Shown one piece after another: positions 57,301 to 64,000 of a stretch of 64,000 nt of DNA. Below the pieces are notes generated by a model that was not told where the DNA came from, made no database searches, and worked only from the letters and a program-made list of their open reading frames with translations. Origin of the DNA: Cymodocea nodosa (Eukaryota; Streptophyta; Magnoliopsida; Alismatales; Cymodoceaceae); contig CM072335.1 in the NCBI GenBank assembly GCA_036874045.1, positions 27,473,501 to 27,537,500 of the forward strand, given 5' to 3'. Positions within the stretch are counted from its first letter, which is position 1. Every line of letters begins with the position of its first letter. Both the position numbers and the translations under genes were made by a program.

Positions 57301-60300
57301 TTTTACATCCCAACATTCGAAGTCATAAAGTATAATTAGATGAAGCATAGTTTTATCAAATTTCCCTTTTAATTTTAAAGATATACTTCTATCACATAAC
57401 ACTCTAAAAGCATTTCCGTACTTTATCTATCCTACTTTAATCTTATAAATAACATTTTTTATAATTTCACCATTGCTACTTATTTTAGATTCAAAATTAT
57501 TAGAAGTATTGCTTTTATGAATGTCATAACCATTTAAATGCATACCTTTATCATTATTCTTATTTTCATTGAACCTACATTCTATATATTCAGTTTTTAA
57601 CCTATTTAATCTAAATCCTTTGAACTCAAGTATCTCTTCATAATTCTAATTTAAAATTAATTTAGAACTTATTAAAATTGTGTTCTTAGCAAATAGTATA
57701 CATCATAATATTTCTCTTGGAATTTCCTTGGTTATTTCATCTATAACCAAAATGAATAGATACAAATTTAAAAAGACTCTTGGTGTAGATCTATGTCTAT
57801 AAAAAATTTCTTAATTTCTTCTCCCATAGTTTTAATACTAGTAATTGCTCTTTCATACATATCCATAATAATATCAATATTTTCTATTAGTACTTCTTTC
57901 TTTCGAAAATCCATCATAATAGTTTTCTAAGTATTCTATCATAGACATTTTCTACATTAATAAAAACCATATGGAGATCCTTTTTCATAACTCTAAAATT
58001 TTCTATTAATTGTCTAAATAAATGAATATGAATGACTTCCATTGTTGACTAACACAACACAAACTTAAATTGATTTTCTGTGATTTTAGTTGCATTTCTT
58101 AATTTTTGTTCAATTACCTTTTTCCATAATTTCATGATATGACTTGTTAACTTAATACTACAATAATTATTACAATTCTATATGTCTTCATTATTCTTAA
58201 ATATAGGTATTAACAAACTCTTTCTCTATTCATATGATATCTTCTTCGACTTTAAAATTATATTAAAAAGTTTAGTTAATCACTTGATTCTATTTCACCA
58301 CTACACCTCCACACTTCTATGGGAATGCCATGGTCTAATAATTTTCTCACATTTCATTTTGTTAATGGCTTCTTCTACCTCCAAACTACAAATTCTTCTA
58401 AAAAAACTATAGTTTATAGCCTTTGTACTACTACCTAAATTTTACTTATAAGAATTTCCTATGATAGATTCATCAAAAAAATTACTAAAAGACCTATACT
58501 ATCTATTTTTTATTTCATTTTCTTTTACTAAAACTCTACCATCCTCATCTTTAATATACTTAAATTTCTAGATTTTCTTTCTTTAACCTTAACCAATTTA
58601 TATATTCTATTTTCTCTTTATTTTGTGTTCAAATTATCATATAATTCCTTATAAGCTTTATTTTTAGCTTCACCAACAATTTTCTTAGTATTTCTTTTTA
58701 CTAGCCTATACTTTTCTAAATTTGTCTCATTTCTACATTTCTGATAAGCTCTATAATATTCCTTTTTTTCTTTTATTATCTTTTGTCAATCTTCATTCAA
58801 AACCAACTTTCTTTACCTAGTAAAGCTATCTCACAAGATTCTTCTAAAATTTTCCTAAACAATATGTTTAGTATAAGTCAATTTATTTCAAAGTTTATCT
58901 CTCACAATTTAGTTTTTATTAAATATACTCCCAAAAATCTAATTAAGACAGGGGTCAACTACACATCCCAAATGATATAAGACTATTCAACACTCTCTCG
59001 CACGAACCCTCAAGTCAACAAATATCCTCTTTTCATTGTTAAGGCAATATGTTTCTAAGTCAACAAGCAACTTATAAATGTGTGTTACGAACTTGCTTTG
59101 ATACCATGTTAAATGCACTCCCAAAAGTCAATTAGATAATTAAAGAGATGGTCAACAACAATATAAAGGCTCTGGTCTAGTATTAGAGCTGGTAGGGTTA
59201 TTGTTTCTTTAAAAAATTATCTCTAAATATCATTTTTTCTTTATCATTGAAATTTCACCACCTAATTCTTGGATTTTTTTGTACTTTAGTCTTTCTCTTT
59301 TTAATTTTGATATTAACATCTATGAAAACATAAGAAATAGGTGAAAAAAGAATTACTCATTAGCAAATATAAAACATCTATATATAAAGGTTACATGGAA
59401 ATGATAAACATTTTAAACAATGTAGGACCAAAATTTCAACATTGATATAATTTTAATACATTATTTACTCTAACACTTCCCTTCAAATTAGAGCATCCAC
59501 TTTACAATAGACTCAACAACAACTCAATAAACTTAAACATATTTTAATACATAGAAGAATATATAAAAATCAATTGCTGTGATAAAAGTAACAGTAACAA
59601 GTAGTAGTAACTACTGTAGCAAAAGTAGCAATACTTGTATGCATTCTTTGATATATTTTTCTAAAAGTAAAAAATTTATTTCACTAGATTTGTGTCACTT
59701 CTAACAGTAATAAAATTCTCCCTTTTTCCTAAAATCTGTGTTTTGAATTGAATTTGCCAATTTGTGAACCTTCAAATCACTAAAGAAAATGATCAGCCAC
59801 CCCATTCCTAACAAATAAAAAACTATAGGATGCACTACAGAATTCACTAAGTGATAAGTGAATAGGTACCTTGTGCAAAATATTTGAGTATGAGGACGTA
59901 AATAACTAGGAACTTTTACAAATGCCGCAAACCCACTGTGTGTATCTGGTACGTCTCCTGGACCTGAACGGAAATAATTTATCTGATGAAACAGCATGTG
60001 ATGCGTGATGAAATCAATTACCATTACAAGGTATGACACTATGACATGATTTTTAACATAAAATACTCAAGAAAAACATTTTATAAGTAATCAGATAATG
60101 GTTGGATATATGATTCTTACTTCAAATATCCTTATAATTCAAAGGAGTGTTGAACTATCTCAAAGTTTAGCATTTTAGCCATAATATTCAGAATAATGGG
60201 TTAACAAGTGAATATGAAAGAAAAGACTTTCAGAAATCCTAGCAACTAATAAATCTTGTATATGATGTTGAACTTATAATAGTGTTGAGTGTTGACAATA

Positions 60301-62205
60301 AGATATCCCAAATAATAAGTTTCCAAATAGGAGGATAACATGGGATAAAAGTGGGGCCTGCACTTTTTCTATTCTAGCAATACACTAAAATGTTTCATCT
60401 TCCAATCATTTTGAGCCAGTGGTTCATCTGCATCCTATACTTTTTTTGAGCAGTATCTGCGTCATATACTTAAGGGCATAAAGGAAAAAAACTAAGTTGA
60501 TAGGCATCTTCTTCAAAAGAGATGATATCTAGATTCTGTAGACTGGTTTCACATTGGGCAATCTCCATCAATAATATGCTGTAAAGACCACGGTAAAAAA
60601 GCAAACCATGAGAATACTGTGGAGTTTTTTTTTTTGTTATTACACTACTACACTACAGTATCAGAATTTCAAGTAATTTGACAAAGCATAATTGATTTCC
60701 GAGTTAACTGCACCAACATGATTTTATACAATGTTAACATGATGACTAATGACAGCAGAGCTCTCCAGGTATAACACTTACCACAGTAATAAGTGGTGAG
60801 TATACGGGCATCAGGTGCATATGATCTTATCTCACTTGACATATGCTGAATTGAGCTATACTGGTCAAGGTTTAGTGGCTGAAAAATAACGGAATTTGTT
60901 AGTTGTTGGTAACTCTGGAGTAAATACCAGTGAAATAAAAATAAAATAATAATTATTAATAACCATAATTATCCATGTCATAAACTAATAATGACTAATT
61001 ATACAATGTCACCAGTGAAGTAAATAATCTCATATAAAAATTTTGTAACTACCTTCATCCCACAAGTAGAAGTAAGCTTTTTTCCAGTGAGCCTTGGTCA
61101 TCAAAATCTCAATTTCTTTTTGTAAAGAATATTTTGCTGCATCATTACTATCAAATGTCAACAATTTTCATTAATTTCAAAGCAAGACAATAGGATGAAT
61201 ATGCAATAGGAAATCAAACGATAGATTACCATGACAGGTTGGGAACACATGGCACAGCATATGCTGCTAACCTTGGGTTAGAATAATATTCATCTGATTT
61301 TGGATGATCCGCTACACCAAAGAAGATGAACAAGGTTAACTGTCATTTAGAGGGATTCAAAGCATGAGAGTTAAATATGAATATTCAAATTATATACAAA
61401 GATAAATATTCACTAATGTGACAGTGTTGTTTCTTCGCAACTATTACAACGTGACTTTGAATTTAACGGACTATAATTAGCATTAAGTAAACATCTATAC
61501 TACATAACAAAATTTGCAATGTCTTCTTCGTGTTGGACTTTGTTGTGAGAATGTAGGAAACACGTTGATAGAACTAACTCCCAAATTTTGAAACATGGTA
61601 AAGATACAGGAATCAAGGGAAATGAAATATCTTCAAATTCTGATTTGAAATTATAAGATAAGATAATGTAAGTAAACGTATGTATACAAAACCACTTATC
61701 TTTAATTTTTATATATTTATGATATTTAAAATGCTACATATAATAAATACTAATGTTCTAAAGCATGAAAAAAAACTTAAAAATGGCCAATAGGGCACCA
61801 CAGTACAAAAAGCACGCCCATTCCATTGACATGGATTGAATTATCAATCAAAATATAGTATAACTCCAATGCACATATATATTATTATATTTCATATTGT
61901 CCCTTTGTCAATGTTGATTGGTGAACCATGCTGCACAGAATAACAATAACTGCCTGCAATCTAATATTGCAATGTATTCAAACTAAGCAAAAAGAGAAAT
62001 GCATTAATCACATAACCACATAAGAGATTGGATTACCAGGCCATGGACAGGTGTATGCCAAAATACGCATACGGTCACCCCATCGACAAAAGAATGGACT
62101 GATTCTATACTGAAGAAGCCAGTTAAAATACTGATCTAATGCATCATACCAGCCAGAACTCCCATGCTCCAGGCCAAACCGATCCTCTATGACAGTTTCA
62201 GATAT
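51352..62205 (-). CDS. DUF4091 / glycoside hydrolase 123-like protein, 5' part outside window, frame conflict
   Basis: C-terminal part of a conserved plant protein with a DUF4091 (GH123 catalytic-like) domain; its plant substrate is not known to me. Nine exons are visible on the minus strand: 62205-62037, 61311-61230, 61147-61053, 60878-60782, 59963-59870, 54477-54405, 54283-54110, 52694-52572 and 51513-51352, ending at a TGA. Conserved blocks include ETVIEDRFGLEHGSSGWYD, LQYRISPFFCRWGDRM, FYLWDE, DARILTTYYCGPGD, WWTYVFMGPSDPHPNWHLG and LYWGANCYEKATIP. Bacterial GH123 enzymes use an adjacent Asp-Glu pair for catalysis, and the Asp-Glu of LWDE is the likely counterpart. Exon 3 ends one base past the Glu codon (GATGAAG, then GTAGTT), but exon 4 must start in phase 0 (CCA CTA AAC). 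GT-AG splicing would therefore shift the frame and hit TGA within a few codons. All other junctions agree in phase. Upstream exons lie beyond 64,000. Confidence 0.85.
55150..56655 (+). repeat. Two LTR-like sequences of a second family, about 1.36 kb apart
   Basis: The stretches 55,150-55,262 and 56,510-56,655 share an order of blocks: TGTATTAAT/TGTATTTAATAA, a CTGGAAAT/TTGGAAATCATG block, TGTAAT, CAATCTTCC and CTAATCTTGTTTTCAC / CTATTCTTATTTTCAC. A similar block lies at 14,430-14,560. The pair could be a short non-autonomous LTR element (TRIM-like). Ends and primer-binding site are not clear. Confidence 0.35.
55490..59475 (-). mobile_element. Nested LTR retrotransposon remnant in a GH123-like gene intron
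   Basis: A minus-strand LTR can be delimited at 59,475-59,107 (369 bp). It starts TGTTAGAG, ends TTTAACA, and is followed by TGGTATCAAAGC (59,106-59,095), which resembles the initiator-Met tRNA primer-binding site used by Copia elements. A related, partial LTR beginning TGTTTGAG lies at 55,626 to about 55,490 in the same orientation, preceded by a purine-rich AGCAGGAG tract. Between them the interior is largely replaced by an RTE-type LINE (about 58,880-56,925) and other decayed repeats. No Copia coding core was recognised. Confidence 0.5.
56925..58880 (-). mobile_element. RTE-type LINE remnant, copy 4 (longest)
   Basis: Reading the minus strand from about 58,880 to 56,925 gives the RTE polyprotein order: LNEDWQKIIKEKKEYYRAYQ near 58,795-58,740, AKNKAYKELYDNLN near 58,670-58,625, YKLVKVKERKSR near 58,600-58,565, the RT palm with a decayed catalytic block LFAKN in place of FADD near 57,690-57,675, then the thumb and C-terminal blocks, and an AACAACAAC run (TTG on the minus strand) at about 56,927-56,936 as 3' tail. 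Many stops and frameshifts. It is inserted in the LTR nest of the GH123-like gene intron, in the same orientation as the gene. Confidence 0.75.
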
Positions 62206-64000
62206 CTGATGCATGATAAGGGAATAGAAGTAGATATTTATAACCTTTGGAAACTAGAAGGTTAACCTTCAAAGAATTTTTATCTTGGGCTTTAAAAACT
62301 ACTACAATGTAATATTTACTATTTGGAAACAATAGGCAGAGTAATTATGTCAAGATAACAACCTCCTAAACGACTCCTTTGAAGTATGATCTTGTTTTTT
62401 AAGTATAATCTTTTTCTACACATATTATGAGATGGCCACTTAAGTGGTCAGGCATGACATGACCTTTGGGAATTCCACACCTTGACTTCCGTCTAGATCC
62501 TTGATAGAACATAGAGATAGTAATAGATTCAGCAAGGATACAGGTAAGTATTTTTTAAGGTTTTTTCCTTGAAAAAAAAAACTGAAATATATTTTTTTTA
62601 AAAAGTATTACTTAATCTCTTCATGCGTGTCTGTACTTTTAAAAGGTTTTGAGGCCAGGCACCTTAACACAGGTATTGTTCTATAGTTTTAAAAAGTAGC
62701 TTGATTAGTGGGCAACTGTACTCAACTATGACAAGGTGTTGGTGAAGTCGTATAAATTTAGTCTTCTGTACAGATGATAATTCCTAGGAAAGGAATAGCA
62801 TGAAGATCAGAACTATGTAGTGGATGTTTATGGAGAAAAGAGAGAATGTCGTGTTAATAGAATAACACATAAGATTTGCAACTCATCAGAGCCTTATAAC
62901 ACATCTCTGGCTAACAATCAGATAAAAAGGTGGTTCAGGATCAATTGCAAGGCAACACATTGAATATATGATATCAATTAGCAAGTTGTCACACCCATGC
63001 ATGTCCATCAGCATATATTAGAATGGTTAGGATGCCTTATATTGCACATTGTAGAGCCCATAAACACCTCCATACATCATGGATCTTAGAGGGCAAACTC
63101 TGACACAGGAAAAGAGTCTAACAATATCAGCAGATTCATAGCATTCAAATTCCTTCTGAAGCATGTGCCTCACACTATCCTCATCACAAAACAGTTGACA
63201 CACGGGTGGAAGATGCAATGGAAACTAACCATTCCACTAAGATCTAATCTTATCTCCATTACCCACCACTAGTTTAATACCACAATTAAACATCTCCTCA
63301 GCACCTAGAATTCCTTTTCAAAGGCTAGTAACCTTCCGACCATTGTACCATACACACCAACTACAATTCTCCCTATATCATTTCTTCCTAAAAATATTCA
63401 CTTGCTAGCATTGTGAACTAGGAATGCAAATAGATACAAATTATTTGAGGATATCCATAACCATATTCGTTTCTGGGTGGATATGGATATCCATATCTAT
63501 ATTTTAATAGATGCGGATATGCTATTTGAAATTTTAATGGATACAAATATGTATAAGTTTTATAAATTTTAGTAGATACAGATATTATACATTTTAGTAG
63601 GTACAGATAAGGATATGGATATTTTACAGACATATGAATATTTGTACATACATAAACACTAAATTTACAAATAAACACTTTAACCATTAGGTCATATACA
63701 CTGTAATAAGATCTAGACTAGATTGACTGATTCAACTGGTCATACTAGGAACTGATGGATCTACCAAGAACCAGCAAATCAACCAGTTGGTCCTGGGTTA
63801 ACTGGTTGAGTTTTTTTATAATCAAATCTGAAGGCCACTTAGTCAGATCCAACACCATATACCCAAAACAATTTTAAAAAGACCTATATGACTACGTCTG
63901 ACACACTTGATCATCCATGCAAACACTCCAGCCCCATGAGACAATCACCCGACTCCATCCACTATTGCCATTGCCATGCCACCATTGTTACCACTACTGT
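62206..64000. other. Right edge: intron of the GH123-like gene or its flank
   Basis: The acceptor before the exon starting ISETVIEDRFG is at 62,206, so this DNA is most likely intron; no upstream exon of the GH123-like gene was recognised before the window ends. The open frame at 63,027-63,218 (minus) shows no family features. Near 63,725-63,815 there are CAACTGGT/ACCAGTTGG repeats typical of decayed elements. Confidence 0.45.
63440..63665. repeat. Degenerate GATATGGATATCC-type repeat
   Basis: Imperfect units built on GGATATGGATAT, TTTTAATGGATAC and TTTTAGTAGATACAGATAT alternate over about 220 bases. The Tyr/Pro-rich minus-strand open frame through it is an artefact of the repeat. Similar GGATATGGATATCC-rich sequences are common in plant miniature elements; class not determined. 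Confidence 0.6.

Noticed and set aside
60782-61147. Calling the GH123-like gene a pseudogene outright
   Set aside because: Only one junction conflicts and all other visible exons are intact and in phase, so a sequencing or assembly error remains an equal explanation.
63027-63218. Possible upstream exon of the GH123-like gene
   Set aside because: No match to the expected N-terminal domain and no phase-compatible splice sites that I could support.
1-64000. tRNA, rRNA or CRISPR features
   Set aside because: No cloverleaf-forming tRNA, rRNA block or spacer-repeat array was seen; the A/B-box pairs look like SINE fragments.

Overview
This is a stretch of plant nuclear DNA. Five split genes with canonical GT-AG introns can be read, and their products belong to plant families: a SYP81-type syntaxin, a DGL1/OST48 oligosaccharyltransferase subunit, an LPEAT1-type acyltransferase, an INDETERMINATE-domain (IDD) zinc-finger protein and a DUF4091/GH123-like protein. 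Introns and intergenic DNA are strongly AT-rich, while first exons and the IDD exons are GC-rich. Together with 3 to 8 kb introns full of old transposons, this suggests a non-grass monocot such as a palm or banana relative. That taxonomic guess is weak. No operons, CRISPR arrays, rRNA or tRNA genes were seen.

Layout. 1-1.9 kb: AT-rich intergenic DNA. 2.1-10.4 kb, minus strand: SYP81 (311 aa, seven coding exons, probable intron in the 5' UTR). 11.97-20.15 kb, minus: DGL1/OST48 (441 aa, 13 exons). 20.91-42.47 kb, plus: LPEAT1 (380 aa, eight exons), divergent from DGL1 with 761 bp between the start codons. 44.9-47.3 kb, minus: IDD transcription factor (549 aa, four exons), convergent with LPEAT1. 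47.3-51.35 kb: intergenic. 51.35 kb to at least 62.2 kb, minus: DUF4091/GH123-like gene whose 5' exons lie beyond the right edge.

The first three products act at the endoplasmic reticulum (membrane fusion, N-glycosylation, phospholipid acylation). I take their adjacency as ordinary gene order; only the DGL1/LPEAT1 head-to-head pair might share regulatory DNA.

The introns are a transposon graveyard: four RTE-type LINE remnants ending in TTG-type repeats, an L1 fragment, a Gypsy pol 3' end, an internally deleted Copia element with both LTRs, a PIF/Harbinger element with transposase remnant and a degenerate subterminal array, a Tourist-like MITE with TTA duplications, two long palindromic elements (one carrying Pol III-like A and B boxes), a SINE-like sequence, an LTR element nest in the GH123-like gene, and several tandem duplications.

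I found no convincing new biological system. The observation most worth checking is a reading-frame conflict of one base exactly after the Trp-Asp-Glu motif of the GH123-like gene, which predicts a truncated protein unless the base is an assembly error or splicing is non-canonical.
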